Numbered from the stretch's first letter, positions 7,798-17,550 are shown. The stretch: DNA of 64,000 nt from Anderseniella sp963700895 (GCA_963700895.1 CAVOZI010000011.1:1-64000), one strand, 5' to 3'. Numbers and translations are program-made. Notes: generated by a model from the sequence alone, not told the origin.

Positions 7798-10179
7798 GTG
7801 TCCAAGGCCAAACTTGGCGAACTGTTTTTCAAGGAGCGGGCACTCAAGGTCAGTGTCGGCTCCCGCCGTGTTCCTTCCATCGCCATTTCCGAGCGAATCC
7901 TGCGCAACCTGATCACCGGCCTAATCCTGTTGTTCCTGGTGACGCTGGCCACCGCCATGTTCCTGCAGCTGTCAGCCAGCCGGGACCGGTCGATCGAACT
8001 TTCCAATGACAAGACGGCGCTGGTGCTGCGCGCCGCTGCCGGAGACCTGAGCGCTTCGCTTGGTATCGGCCCGGCAGGCGACGGCAGCGTCCGCACGCCG
8101 CAAACCGCCGATCTGCAGGAAGTGCTGCCCCCTGGCTCAGGCGAGCGGGGACGGGTGTTCATCATCGCCGACGAGACCGGTTTCATCCAGGCCAGCTTCC
8201 CGGAAGACCCGGTGATGCTGGGGTTGAACCTGTCTACGCTGTTCGGACAGGACGCGATCCTTGCTGCCTCGCGCACCCTGGGCACGCCACTGCTGGCCAT
8301 CACGCCGGCCGGCGAGGAAATCTATATCGGCATCCGTACGCTGACACCCTATCCCGGCCAGCTGGCGGTGGTGCATCCGAAATCGCGGGTGCTGGCCGAC
8401 TGGGAGTCGGCGGTCAAGCAGATCGTCACCCTGTTCCTGGTGACGCTGGGCGTGCTGGTGTTGTTGGGTACCGCCTTTCACTGGCAGGCGGCGCGCGCGG
8501 CCGAGGCCGACCAGACGCTGGCCATCGCCACCGAACGGATGGACAAGGCGCTTGATCGCGGCCATTGCGGCCTGTGGGACTGGGACATCGCACGCGGACG
8601 CATCTTCTGGTCGAAGTCGATGTTCGATATCCTGGGGCTCGAAGCCAAGGGCGAGTTCCTGTCCTATGGCGAGGTAGCGGAGCGGCTGCATCCGGATGAT
8701 GACCCGATCGACCGGCTGGTCGATACCATGCTGAAGGGCGGCAAGCCGGCCATCGACCAGGAGTTCCGGATGAAGCACGCCAACGGCCACTGGGTGTGGC
8801 TGCGCGCCCGGGCCGAACTGTCGCAGGCGCCGGGGCAGGATGCGCCGAACCTGGTTGGCATCGCCATCGACATCACCGAGCAGAAGCGGCTGGACAAGCT
8901 GAACCAGGAGGCGGAATTGCGGCTGCGCGATGCCATCGAAAATGTCTCGGAAGCATTCGTGCTGTGGGACAGCGACAACCGGCTGGTGATGTGCAATTCG
9001 AAGTACCAGCAGCTCAACAACCTGCCAGCCAGCGTGTGCCGGCCGGGCTCGTCCTACGAGGCCGTGATGAAGGTGTCGCGCGAACCGTTGATCCGCCAGC
9101 GCTCGCCGGTTGCCGCCGACATGGCAAAACCGGGTCTGCCGGACGGGGCGGAAGGCAATACGTTCGAGGTGCAGCTCGAAGACGGCCGCTGGCTGCAGAT
9201 CAACGAGCGGCGCACCAAGGACGGCGGCTTCGTGTCGGTGGGCACGGACATTTCGAACCTCAAGCTGCACGAGGAAAAGCTGCTCGATTCTGAACGCGAA
9301 CTGATGAACACGGTACGCGACCTGCAGAAGTCGCGGATGGAACTGGAGCAGCAGTCGCAGCGGCTGGCCGATCTCGCCGAGAAATACTCGCGCGAAAAGG
9401 CACGCGCCGAGGCCGCCAACCGGTCGAAGTCGGAGTTCCTCGCCAACATGAGCCACGAACTGCGCACGCCGCTGAACGCCATCATCGGCTTTTCCGAGGT
9501 GATCGAGCAGGAGCTGTTCGGCAAGGTGACGGTGCCCAAATATCTCGACTATGCCCACGACATCCATTCTTCGGGCCAGTACCTGCTGGACGTCATCAAC
9601 GACATTCTCGACATGTCGAAGATCGAGGCAGGCCGGGTGACGCTGGAAATCGAGAAGTGCGACGTTACCGCGGTGATCGAGGAAGCGCTGCGCATCGTCT
9701 CGGGCCGTGCGCAGGAAGGCAGGGTGGCGCTGCGCAAGGACCTGCCCGAAACGCTGCATGCGCTCGCCGACGTTCGCTCGCTCAAGCAGGTGCTGATCAA
9801 CCTGCTGGCCAATGGCGTGAAATTCACCCAGGAAGGCGGCAGCGTTACCATCTCGGCCCGGCGCACGGCGAAGACCGCCGAAATCATCATCGCTGATACG
9901 GGTATCGGCATTCCCGCCAACCAGATCGCCAAGCTGGGCCGTCCGTTCGAGCAGGTGGAGAACCAGCTGACCAAGACCCGGTCGGGTTCGGGGCTGGGAC
10001 TGGCGATCTCCAACTCGCTGATCCGGCTGAACGATGGCCAGCTTCACATCGCCAGCGAAGAGGGCAAGGGCACCACGGTGACGGTGACGCTGCCCATCGC
10101 GCCGAAGGGCAAGTCGGAAAAGCGGATAATCGAATCCGACGCGGTGATCGAACCGATCTCGACCAGCATCACCGCGTAA
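7798..10179 (+). CDS. PleC-like membrane sensor histidine kinase with two PAS domains
   Basis: I place the start at the GTG at 7798, preceded by GAGAGGG with good spacing, giving 793 residues; a frame open back to 7624 lacks such a site. Two membrane segments (about residues 36-58 and 211-231) enclose a sensor region. PAS domains follow at about 250-360 and 380-490, then a coiled coil. The DHp helix has phospho-accepting His553 (SHELRTPLNAIIGFSE), and the ATPase domain has DTGIGIP and GSGLGLAIS. The segment LLDVINDILDMSKIEAGR is typical of the alphaproteobacterial PleC/DivJ/PdhS family that acts on DivK-type regulators. No receiver domain or cognate regulator is adjacent, so the target is unknown. 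Confidence 0.88.
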   Translation: MSKAKLGELFFKERALKVSVGSRRVPSIAISERILRNLITGLILLFLVTLATAMFLQLSASRDRSIELSNDKTALVLRAAAGDLSASLGIGPAGDGSVRTPQTADLQEVLPPGSGERGRVFIIADETGFIQASFPEDPVMLGLNLSTLFGQDAILAASRTLGTPLLAITPAGEEIYIGIRTLTPYPGQLAVVHPKSRVLADWESAVKQIVTLFLVTLGVLVLLGTAFHWQAARAAEADQTLAIATERMDKALDRGHCGLWDWDIARGRIFWSKSMFDILGLEAKGEFLSYGEVAERLHPDDDPIDRLVDTMLKGGKPAIDQEFRMKHANGHWVWLRARAELSQAPGQDAPNLVGIAIDITEQKRLDKLNQEAELRLRDAIENVSEAFVLWDSDNRLVMCNSKYQQLNNLPASVCRPGSSYEAVMKVSREPLIRQRSPVAADMAKPGLPDGAEGNTFEVQLEDGRWLQINERRTKDGGFVSVGTDISNLKLHEEKLLDSERELMNTVRDLQKSRMELEQQSQRLADLAEKYSREKARAEAANRSKSEFLANMSHELRTPLNAIIGFSEVIEQELFGKVTVPKYLDYAHDIHSSGQYLLDVINDILDMSKIEAGRVTLEIEKCDVTAVIEEALRIVSGRAQEGRVALRKDLPETLHALADVRSLKQVLINLLANGVKFTQEGGSVTISARRTAKTAEIIIADTGIGIPANQIAKLGRPFEQVENQLTKTRSGSGLGLAISNSLIRLNDGQLHIASEEGKGTTVTVTLPIAPKGKSEKRIIESDAVIEPISTSITA

Positions 10180-10191
10180 CCGGAAGACGGC

Positions 10192-10734
10192 TCAGTTCTC
10201 ATTTTCCTGGTTGCTGTTGTCCCCGGTGCTCTGCAATCGACCGCGCGGCATGGACTTGCGCTCGATCTCTTCGGCCATGAGCTTGCGTTCCTGCGGCGTG
10301 AGCCTGGCAAACAGGCCGCGCGCGATCTCGCCGCCGCGGGTGATCATGCTGCCGGACGTTTGCTCGAACTCCGCCATGGCGCGCTCCAGCGCTGCCTGGT
10401 CGAAGGGTTCCGCCTTGAGGGCGGCAGCAATGCCACGGGCCTTTTCACGCAGATCGCGGCGCAGGCCGCGAAACTCACGGCGATGCTCACGCAGTTCGCC
10501 AACAAGCTCGTCCCGCCGGGCTTCGTCGAGCTGCCGGAAGAATGCCCGCGGCAGGACCTGGGTGTAGCCCGGGCCAGTGATGCGGTGCTGATGGTGACGC
10601 CCGCCCGGCCCCCAGAAATTGTGGGCAATGACCGCCGCGGCCACGGCAAGGTTCAGGCCAAGCGATACCAGCAGCGCCAGCCAGACCCAGGACCAGCGGC
10701 GCTTGCGCGGAGTCTGTGGCGCAGTGGTGGTCAA
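10192..10734 (-). CDS. Periplasmic heavy-metal sensor (CnrX/Spy-like), membrane anchored
   Basis: The 180-residue protein has a basic N-terminus, one membrane span (about residues 14-37) and a helical periplasmic domain. That domain starts with a His-rich patch (GGRHHQH), followed by the amphipathic LTPQERKLMAEE helix typical of Spy/CpxP/CnrX-type LTxxQ proteins. In CnrYXH systems the CnrX protein senses metal outside and controls the anti-sigma factor; here the two genes upstream encode an anti-sigma candidate and a sigma factor. The start overlaps the upstream stop (ATGA), so the genes are coupled. Metal binding is inferred from the histidines and family, not shown. Confidence 0.75.
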   Translation of the reverse strand: MTTTAPQTPRKRRWSWVWLALLVSLGLNLAVAAAVIAHNFWGPGGRHHQHRITGPGYTQVLPRAFFRQLDEARRDELVGELREHRREFRGLRRDLREKARGIAAALKAEPFDQAALERAMAEFEQTSGSMITRGGEIARGLFARLTPQERKLMAEEIERKSMPRGRLQSTGDNSNQENEN

Positions 10735-11234
10735 AGCACACCTCCATCATCCAGCTCGGCCGGATCGGCGAGCACCAGATCGAGCACCTCGTCGGCCCCG
10801 GACGACGCGCTGAGGCTGCCGGCCAGCATTTCGCCGGCGCTGGTGTCAAGGCCGACGAAGGCCCCGATGGCGATGCTGGCGGCCAACATGCCAGCGGCGA
10901 GGAGGCCGCGCAGTCCCCCGAGCGGCGGCGGCGCCGTCACATCGGTTGCCAGCTGCGGCTCGGCGGCGATGCGCTGCATCAGGCGGGCGCGGGCGGCATC
11001 CGGTTCCGGCATGGGCGCAGCACCGGCAAGGTCAAGCAACCGGTCCAGCGCATCGGCCCCGGCGGCGGCTTGTGCCGGCAGCAATTGCGGCGAGCGCACC
11101 AGCCAGGCAAATCGCTGACGGTCAGCTTCGGGCCAGCGCAGCGGATTGCGGCCGTAGGCCTGCAGCAACTCGTCAAGCCGCTGGCAATCCGCCGCAGAAA
11201 GAGTGACGCCAGATTGGGGTGCCGGGTCGGTCAT
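10731..11234 (-). CDS. Putative single-pass anti-sigma factor
   Basis: The 167-residue protein has a soluble N-terminal part with a helical LDELLQAYGRNPLRWPEADR segment. A hydrophobic span (about 106-130) and an acidic C-terminal tail follow. This cytoplasmic-helix-plus-one-span layout, and its position directly after an ECF sigma gene (ATGA overlap) and before the periplasmic sensor, point to the membrane anti-sigma role of CnrY. No zinc-binding ZAS motif (HxxxCxxC) is present. The family was assigned mainly by context. Confidence 0.6.
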   Translation of the reverse strand: MTDPAPQSGVTLSAADCQRLDELLQAYGRNPLRWPEADRQRFAWLVRSPQLLPAQAAAGADALDRLLDLAGAAPMPEPDAARARLMQRIAAEPQLATDVTAPPPLGGLRGLLAAGMLAASIAIGAFVGLDTSAGEMLAGSLSASSGADEVLDLVLADPAELDDGGVL

Positions 11235-11881
11235 TTGAGTTGGTCCAGTTCCTCGATCAGGTCACCCCAGGCGGGCGACAGAATTTCACGCAATGTACGC
11301 CGCGCGCGCGACAGCAGCGACTCGACCGCCTCCACGCTCACCTGCATCACCTCGGCCGTCTGCTGGTTGCCGAAGCCTTCAAAATAGGTCAGTTGCAGCG
11401 CCGTGCGCTGGCGCTCGGACAGTTGCGCCAGCGCCTGTGTCACCAGTGCGGCAGCTTGGGCATGACGCATCGGGCCATCGGGCGCGGTGGCGACGTCGGG
11501 CAATTCATCCAGTCCGTCGGCGGTTGACGGCTTGGCCCGCCTGATCCGGTCGATGGCGAGGTTGCGGGCGACCCGTGCCAGCCAGCCCTTGAGCGCGGCC
11601 GGGTTGTCGATGGCGCCGGGGTCGCGCCACAGCCGCACGAAGGCCTCCTGCGTGACGTCCTCGGCGTCGGCTGCCTCGGACAGCACGCGCGCGGCAACCC
11701 GGAACACGAAGCCATAGTGGCGATCGACCAAGCCGGCGAAAGCCTGTTCGTCGCCCTCGCTTGCGCGGGCCAGCAGAATGGCGTCGGCTGCCGGAGAGAT
11801 ATCCCCGGCAGCGCGCTGGACGCCTGCTGTTTCAGCGTATCCCGCCATGTCCCATAACGGGCGCACAAGTGACCAGGTCAT
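11231..11881 (-). CDS. ECF-type RNA polymerase sigma factor
   Basis: The 216-residue protein has region 2 in the RHYGFVFRVAARVL to AEDVTQEAFVRLWRD stretch and region 4 in LSERQRTALQLTYFEGF and the SVEAVESLLSRARRTL recognition helix. The start at 11881 has AGGGAG a few bases upstream. An internal ATG at 11848 is the alternative. It lies 9 nt after the EF-hand gene and overlaps the anti-sigma gene, so it is the middle of a four-gene operon. Targets are unknown; self-activation of the operon would be usual for such systems. Confidence 0.9.
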   Translation of the reverse strand: MTWSLVRPLWDMAGYAETAGVQRAAGDISPAADAILLARASEGDEQAFAGLVDRHYGFVFRVAARVLSEAADAEDVTQEAFVRLWRDPGAIDNPAALKGWLARVARNLAIDRIRRAKPSTADGLDELPDVATAPDGPMRHAQAAALVTQALAQLSERQRTALQLTYFEGFGNQQTAEVMQVSVEAVESLLSRARRTLREILSPAWGDLIEELDQLK

Positions 11882-11890
11882 GCCATCTCC

Positions 11891-12352
11891 CTATTGCCGG
11901 GTGGCGCTGGCGGCCTTGCGGGCCTCGGCCCGTGCGTTGCGTTTGGACGCATGATAGTCACGTGACTCCTGCAAAGTCACGCCGCCAGACTTGTCCGTAT
12001 CCGCTGCAAGCACCAGCCCTGCGATGTAACCGTGGAGTTCTTCCTGGCTGACCGCAGCATCCTTGTCGGCGTCCATGTGTTCAAGAATGCGGCGTGCCGT
12101 CAGCCGGTTCAGCCAGTCTTCAAGCTCAGCGCGAGTGACCCGGCCATCCTTGTCGGCATCCAGCCGCATGAAGCGGCGCTCGGACCTTGAGCCCAGTTCG
12201 TCAACAGCAAGTTCGCCGTCCTTGTTGGCGTCAAGCCGTTCAAAGGTGCGCTCGGAGCGCGGCATGCCCGGTTCACGGGCCTCAACGGCACCGGCCGCCA
12301 CACCGGCAAGTGCAGCAACGGCCAAAAGCTTCAACACGAGTTTCGATTGCAT
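11891..12352 (-). CDS. Secreted four-EF-hand calcium-binding protein
   Basis: The product has 153 residues with a signal peptide (about 1-25, ending near AVEA). Four EF-hand loops follow: DANKDGELAVDE, DADKDGRVTRAE, DADKDAAVSQEE and DTDKSGGVTLQE. The third has Ala in place of the usual Gly at position 6, so its affinity may be altered. It is the first gene of the sigma/anti-sigma/sensor operon. I infer a periplasmic calcium-responsive input or effector of that system. Function of such bacterial EF-hand proteins is generally unproven. Confidence 0.85.
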   Translation of the reverse strand: MQSKLVLKLLAVAALAGVAAGAVEAREPGMPRSERTFERLDANKDGELAVDELGSRSERRFMRLDADKDGRVTRAELEDWLNRLTARRILEHMDADKDAAVSQEELHGYIAGLVLAADTDKSGGVTLQESRDYHASKRNARAEARKAASATRQ

Positions 12353-12474
12353 TGCTCAGATTCCCACTGTTTCACCCTGCATTCAGGTGGTCCATGGTTG
12401 TCGTGCCGTTGGCCAACGCACATGAACAAGACGGGAACGGGCAGGCAAACCCGTCGCAATGGGGCGAAAAAATT

Positions 12475-15390
12475 TCAATCCTTGTCAGGAGAACCGATCA
12501 ACCGGTCGAAGATCGCGGATACTTGCGCATTGGCGTCACGCAGCATGGCCTCTAGCGTCACCACATCCGGGGCGGCGGCAGCGCGCAACATCAGCGCCAT
12601 GAAGCCGGGCGGCGCCGCGGCCACATCGAACCTGCCGGTGGTGCACAGACGCAGGATGTGGGTGAGCGTGTGGTAGAGCGTGCCCGCAGCAACGAGTTGC
12701 TCGTGGTCTGCTGCGGAAAGCAGGCCGGCCAGATGCAGCTGATGAAGCGCCATGAAGGTGTTCTGGGCAAGCACTTCGGGCCGTTCATGGGCGTGAACGA
12801 GTTGCAGGCCCTGCGCGATGAACTCGACCTCGACGAGGCCGCCGCGCACCTGCTTGATCTCCCAGTGATCGGCTTTCGAATGGGCCTCCAGCATGCGCCG
12901 GCGCATGTCGCGAACATCTGCGAGCGTGGCGTCGCGGTCACGCGCGGTGCACAGCACGTCACGGATGATGGCCTCGATGCGGGCGCGCAGGGCGTCATCG
13001 CCGGCAACGACGCGGGCGCGGGTGAGCGCCATCTTCTCCCAGGTCCAGGCCTCTGAATGCTGGTAGTTGTCGAACCCGTCGATATTGGTGGCGACGGGTC
13101 CCTTGTTGCCGGAGGGCCGCAGCCGCATGTCCACCTCGTACAGGTCGCCCTCCGCTGTCTGCGAGGTCAGCGCAGTGATGAGCCGCTGCGTCAGGCGCGA
13201 GAAGTATTGCGAGGGCGACAGGGCGCGCGCGCCATCGGATGCCTCGGCGCCGGGGGCGAAGTCGTACAGCATAATGAGGTCGAGGTCGGAGGCTGCCGTC
13301 ATCTCCTGTCCGCCAAGCTTGCCCATGGCGATGACCGCCAGCTTGCCTCCATCCACCTGACCGTGACGCAAGGCAATGTCAGCCCAGGTACCCTTGAGCA
13401 GGTGCGCGATGACGGCGTCCGCGAGATTGGAATAGGCAAGGCCGGCCTCCTGGACGCTGACCGTTTCCGACAGGATGCGCATGCCGATGCGCAGCGTCTT
13501 CTCGCGCGCTTCGACTCGGGTACGGTCGAGCAATTCCTCGAACGACGGATTGCCCGCGTCCAGCATGGCGAAGGCGTCAGTCAGCTCCTGCGGCGACGGC
13601 ATCGGACCGAAGAAGGCCGGATCCAGCACGGCTTCAAGCTGGCGCGGGCGGCGTGAGAGACCTTGCGCCAGCCGCGGCGCCGAGCCCAGCACGGTAGCCA
13701 GCAGCTCCAGCAGGAACGGGTTGGCCTTGAGCATGGAGAACAGCTGCACGCCAGCGGGCAGACCCGCGATGAAGCGGTCGAAGGCGAGGAAGGCCTGATC
13801 CGGGTGGCCGGTGCGAGACAGTGCCGTCAGCAGCGCCGGCATCAACTCGGTCAGCCGTTCACGCGCCGCGCCAGACCGGGTAGCGGCATAGCGGCCAAAA
13901 TGCCAGCCGCGAATGGTCGCCGACACCTCAGCAGCCTGGCGGAAGCCCATGCCGGTGAGGGTTTCCAGTGTATCCGGGTCATCCTCGCCGCCGGTGAACA
14001 CCAGCGACCCGGCATCGCTGCCCAGTTCCGGCGCATCCTCGAACAGGGCGGCGTAATGGCCTTGCACGGTCTTCAAGGTCGAAGTTAGCCGGTCTGCGAA
14101 GCCTTGCGGACTTTCAAAGCCGCAAAACGCGGCGAAGCTGTCGAATGCCTCCTGCGTGGCCGGCAGCGTCTGGGTCTGTTCATCGGCAACCATCTGCAGC
14201 CGGTGTTCGATGGTGCGCAGGAACACATATGCCTGGCTGAGCTCGTCGCAGGTCTTCTGCTCGATCCAGCCTTCGTCCACCAGCACCTGCAGCATGTCGA
14301 GCGTGCGGGCGCCCCGCAGCGCCGGGTTGCGGCCGCCAGCGATCAGCTGCTGGGTCTGGACGAAGAACTCGATCTCGCGGATGCCGCCGCGGCCAACCTT
14401 GATGTTGTGACCCAGCACGGCAATAGATGCGTGCCCCTTGTGAGCGTGCATCTGGCGCTTCAGCGACTGCACGTCGGCAATGGCGGCGAAGTCGAGATAC
14501 TTGCGGTAGACGAAGGGCGCGAGCTGGCGCACGAACTGCTGGCCGAGCGCGATGTCGCCGGCCACGGCGCGGGCCTTGATCATGGCGGCGCGCTCCCAGT
14601 TCTGGCCCATCGATTCGTAATAGTTGCCGGCCGCCACGATGGAGATGGCAATCTGCGTTGCCCGCGGGTCGGGCCGCAAGCGCAGGTCGGTACGGAAGAC
14701 GTAGCCATCCGCGGTGCGGTCCTGCATCAGCGACACGATCTGGCGGGTCAGGCGGACATAGACCTGGGCGGCGTCATCGGGGTCGTTCAGCGGTGCCCGC
14801 TCGGCGTCGTAGAGCACGATCAGGTCGATGTCGGACGAGTAGTTGAGCTCGCCCGCACCATGCTTGCCCATGGCGAGGATGGTGTAGCCGGTCGCGGGAT
14901 CCGTGCCAGCGGGCACATTGAACTTCGGGCCTGCAGCCGCCTCTGCAAACACGTGAGCGGTTGCGGCCTTGAGCGCGGTGTCGGCAAAGCGGGTCAGGGC
15001 GGTGGTGACACGCACGCAATCCCAGGCGCCGGAAATGTCGGCAAGAGCGATCAGCAGGGCTGCCCGGTTACGCGCCACGCGCAGGCGCTGAACGATATCC
15101 ATGCTGTCCCCGCCATCTGACTGGCCGGCGGCAAGGGCACAGACGGCGTCGAACAGCTTGTCTGGCGGCCGGGTCAGGGCGTCATGGGCGAAGGCCTGAT
15201 CGCGGCGCACGAGACCGGAGAGAAACGGCGAGCCCGCTGCAAGATGCGCCAGCAGCGCGCCAGCCGCCGCCGAGGTCCTGGCCAGTTCCAGCAAAGGCTC
15301 GTGGCCCTGCGCCAGATCGGCAGCGAGACCGGGCGCATCTTCGACGCGCGGCAGGTCAACGGTCAGACTCGCAAGGGCTGTATCGGTCAT
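12475..15390 (-). CDS. glnE: Bifunctional glutamine synthetase adenylyltransferase/deadenylylase
   Basis: The 971-residue protein carries two nucleotidyltransferase cores, one in GAGELNYSSDIDLIVLYD (N-terminal deadenylylase half) and one in LGGQEMTAASDLDLIMLYDF (C-terminal adenylyltransferase half). The repeated organisation and length are diagnostic of GlnE, which adds or removes AMP on glutamine synthetase in response to PII and nitrogen status. It begins 54 nt after the feuQ-like kinase gene, the same order as in rhizobia. About 120 nt separate its stop from the next gene on the same strand, the EF-hand operon. Confidence 0.97.
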   Translation of the reverse strand: MTDTALASLTVDLPRVEDAPGLAADLAQGHEPLLELARTSAAAGALLAHLAAGSPFLSGLVRRDQAFAHDALTRPPDKLFDAVCALAAGQSDGGDSMDIVQRLRVARNRAALLIALADISGAWDCVRVTTALTRFADTALKAATAHVFAEAAAGPKFNVPAGTDPATGYTILAMGKHGAGELNYSSDIDLIVLYDAERAPLNDPDDAAQVYVRLTRQIVSLMQDRTADGYVFRTDLRLRPDPRATQIAISIVAAGNYYESMGQNWERAAMIKARAVAGDIALGQQFVRQLAPFVYRKYLDFAAIADVQSLKRQMHAHKGHASIAVLGHNIKVGRGGIREIEFFVQTQQLIAGGRNPALRGARTLDMLQVLVDEGWIEQKTCDELSQAYVFLRTIEHRLQMVADEQTQTLPATQEAFDSFAAFCGFESPQGFADRLTSTLKTVQGHYAALFEDAPELGSDAGSLVFTGGEDDPDTLETLTGMGFRQAAEVSATIRGWHFGRYAATRSGAARERLTELMPALLTALSRTGHPDQAFLAFDRFIAGLPAGVQLFSMLKANPFLLELLATVLGSAPRLAQGLSRRPRQLEAVLDPAFFGPMPSPQELTDAFAMLDAGNPSFEELLDRTRVEAREKTLRIGMRILSETVSVQEAGLAYSNLADAVIAHLLKGTWADIALRHGQVDGGKLAVIAMGKLGGQEMTAASDLDLIMLYDFAPGAEASDGARALSPSQYFSRLTQRLITALTSQTAEGDLYEVDMRLRPSGNKGPVATNIDGFDNYQHSEAWTWEKMALTRARVVAGDDALRARIEAIIRDVLCTARDRDATLADVRDMRRRMLEAHSKADHWEIKQVRGGLVEVEFIAQGLQLVHAHERPEVLAQNTFMALHQLHLAGLLSAADHEQLVAAGTLYHTLTHILRLCTTGRFDVAAAPPGFMALMLRAAAAPDVVTLEAMLRDANAQVSAIFDRLIGSPDKD

Positions 15391-15444
15391 AATGGAGCGG
15401 CAAGCTAACGCGGGACAGCGGTTGCCGCCAGTGTTTGATTGTTA

Positions 15445-16833
15445 TCAGCCAGCTGCCGGGGGAAACACCAGCTTGACCGTCAGACCAGGTGCGGCATCCT
15501 CGATCAGCAGCTTGCCGCCGTGCAGCTTCATGACGCTGTCGACCAGCGCCAGGCCGAGACCGCTGCCAGGCTGCGAACGGCTGACGTCAAGGCGGACGAA
15601 GCGGTCCTTGACCCGCTCACGGTCGGCCTCGCCGATGCCTGGCCCGGTATCTGATACCAGGATAGCCTGGCCGCCGCCGGGCTGGGCCTCGATGGAGAGG
15701 CGAACGACCGGTGCGCCGGTTTGGGCGTTGCGGCCATACTTGATGGCGTTGTCGACGAGGTTGGTCAGCGCCTGGGCAACCAGCTGCCGGTCAGCGCGCA
15801 CCATCGCCGACTTCGGCAGGGTGAGGTCCAGCTCGCCGCCGGCATCCTCGGCAATGGGCCCGTAAAGCTCGGCGACGTCTTCGGCCAGGGGCACCAGGTC
15901 GGTCGGGTGCAGCCCCTCGCGGGCGTGTCCGGCCTCGGCGCGGGCAATGGACAGAAGGGCGTTGAAGGTGGCCAGCAGCCCGTCAGCCTCGGCGATATTG
16001 GCCTCCAGCGCGGCGCGGTGATCTTCGGGCTTGCCGGAGCGCAACGCATCCTCGGCGCGGGCCCTGAGCCGGGTCAGCGGGGTGCGCAGGTCGTGGGCGA
16101 CATTGGAGGACACCTCCTTCATGCCGGCCATCAGCCGGTTGATCTGGTCGAGCATGTCATTGAGGCTCGACGACAGCCGGTCAATCTCGTCACCCGATCC
16201 GGATACCGGCATGCGCAAGGCGAGGTCGCCCGCCATGATGGTTCGGCTGGCGTCGTTGATGCGGTCGATGCGGCGCAGGAAGTTGCGGCTGGTCAGCAGG
16301 CCACCGCCGATGCCAAGCACCAGCGTCAGGCCCAGCGCCCACAACAGCGAGGTGCGGATGATGTCGTTGAAGCGGCGGCGCTCCTCGACGTCGCGGCCAA
16401 CCACCAGCCGCAAGCCGCCGTCCAGCTGGATGAAGAAGGCGCGCGCCGTATGCTGGACGGTGCCATTGGCGGTCTCATAGGGGTACTGGAAGTCGATCAC
16501 GCCGCGCTCGCCGACTGCTTCGGCAGGCAGCGCCGGCAGGTTTCCGGCGACGCGCCGGCCGATCGAGTTGGTGAGGATGTAGACGCCGCCTTCCGACTGG
16601 CGCGAGCGCAGGTTGACGATGTCCAGCAGGCCGGATGGTCCGCGCTGGCGGTATTGCTCGGCAAGGCCCTGCACCTCGGCCTCCAGGGTATCCTCGATCT
16701 GCTGCTCAAGCAGGATCGCCGTGTTCCAGTAGATGTAGCCGAGAATGGCTGCCACCGAGATGGCGAATACCGTGAGGTAGACCGCTCCAAGCCGGAAGGT
16801 GGAGCTGGTCAGGAGTTTAAGGTTGACCGGCAC
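15445..16833 (-). CDS. feuQ: Sensor histidine kinase, FeuQ-like
   Basis: Two membrane segments (about residues 10-32 and 170-190) flank a periplasmic sensor. A HAMP linker, the H-box SSNVAHDLRTPLTRLRAR and the ATPase motifs DTGPGIGE and GSGLGLALVD follow. I choose the GTG at 16833, giving 462 residues; it overlaps the response-regulator stop by 17 nt, and the longer frame is a shadow of that gene. The name rests on synteny with the cycHJKL-degP-feuPQ block of rhizobia, where this pair affects iron uptake or cyclic glucan export depending on species. The signal here is unknown. Confidence 0.8.
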   Translation of the reverse strand: MPVNLKLLTSSTFRLGAVYLTVFAISVAAILGYIYWNTAILLEQQIEDTLEAEVQGLAEQYRQRGPSGLLDIVNLRSRQSEGGVYILTNSIGRRVAGNLPALPAEAVGERGVIDFQYPYETANGTVQHTARAFFIQLDGGLRLVVGRDVEERRRFNDIIRTSLLWALGLTLVLGIGGGLLTSRNFLRRIDRINDASRTIMAGDLALRMPVSGSGDEIDRLSSSLNDMLDQINRLMAGMKEVSSNVAHDLRTPLTRLRARAEDALRSGKPEDHRAALEANIAEADGLLATFNALLSIARAEAGHAREGLHPTDLVPLAEDVAELYGPIAEDAGGELDLTLPKSAMVRADRQLVAQALTNLVDNAIKYGRNAQTGAPVVRLSIEAQPGGGQAILVSDTGPGIGEADRERVKDRFVRLDVSRSQPGSGLGLALVDSVMKLHGGKLLIEDAAPGLTVKLVFPPAAG

Positions 16834-17497
16834 GGATGGTGTACCCGGCCCCGCGCACGGTGTGCAGCAGGGGTTCGTCGAATTCCTTGTCGATCTTGGC
16901 GCGCAAGCGTGAGATGTGCACGTCGATGACATTGGTCTGCGGGTCGAAGTGATAGTTCCAGACGTTCTCCAGCAGCATGGTGCGGGTGACGACGCTGCCG
17001 GCATTGCGCATCAGGTATTCGAGCAGCTTGAATTCGCGCGGTTGCAGCAGGATGTCCTCGCCTGCCCGTCTGGCGGTGCGGGCCAGCAGGTCGATCTCGA
17101 GATCGCCCACCTGCAGCCGGGTCTTGTGCGGTTCGGCGGACTTGCGCCGTCCCAGCGTCTCGACGCGCGCCAGCAACTCGTTGAAGGCATACGGCTTGGC
17201 AAGATAATCGTCTCCGCCGGCGCGCAGGCCCATTACCTTGTCATCCACTTCGCCCAGCGCCGACAGGATCAGCACCGGCGTGTTGATGCCGTCCTTGCGC
17301 AACTCCGAGATAACGGCAAGTCCGTCCAAGCCGGGCAGCATCCGGTCCATGATGATGACGTCATGCACCTTCTCCATGGCCATGGCGAGTCCATCGGGAC
17401 CATTGGCAGCGTGGTCCACCACGTGGCCTTCTTCCTTCAGGCCCTTCACCAGCCACCCGGCGGCTTCCTTGTCGTCTTCAACAACCAGCACACGCAT
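16817..17497 (-). CDS. feuP: OmpR-family response regulator, FeuP-like
   Basis: The 226-residue protein has a receiver domain with phospho-acceptor Asp51 (IIMDRMLPGLDG) and the conserved Lys in YLAKPYAF. A winged-helix DNA-binding domain ends in the usual HTVRGAGYTIR. It overlaps the kinase gene by 17 nt. Upstream lies a long hairpin and then degP on the same strand, so its own promoter must sit within the roughly 200-nt gap or it is read from degP. Assignment as FeuP depends on gene order. Confidence 0.85.
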   Translation of the reverse strand: MRVLVVEDDKEAAGWLVKGLKEEGHVVDHAANGPDGLAMAMEKVHDVIIMDRMLPGLDGLAVISELRKDGINTPVLILSALGEVDDKVMGLRAGGDDYLAKPYAFNELLARVETLGRRKSAEPHKTRLQVGDLEIDLLARTARRAGEDILLQPREFKLLEYLMRNAGSVVTRTMLLENVWNYHFDPQTNVIDVHISRLRAKIDKEFDEPLLHTVRGAGYTIRAGQP

Positions 17498-17550
17498 CTT
17501 GCATTCCCGGTTCAGTCCTTCGGCTTCTCAGCAAGCCTTCAATAGCAGTT

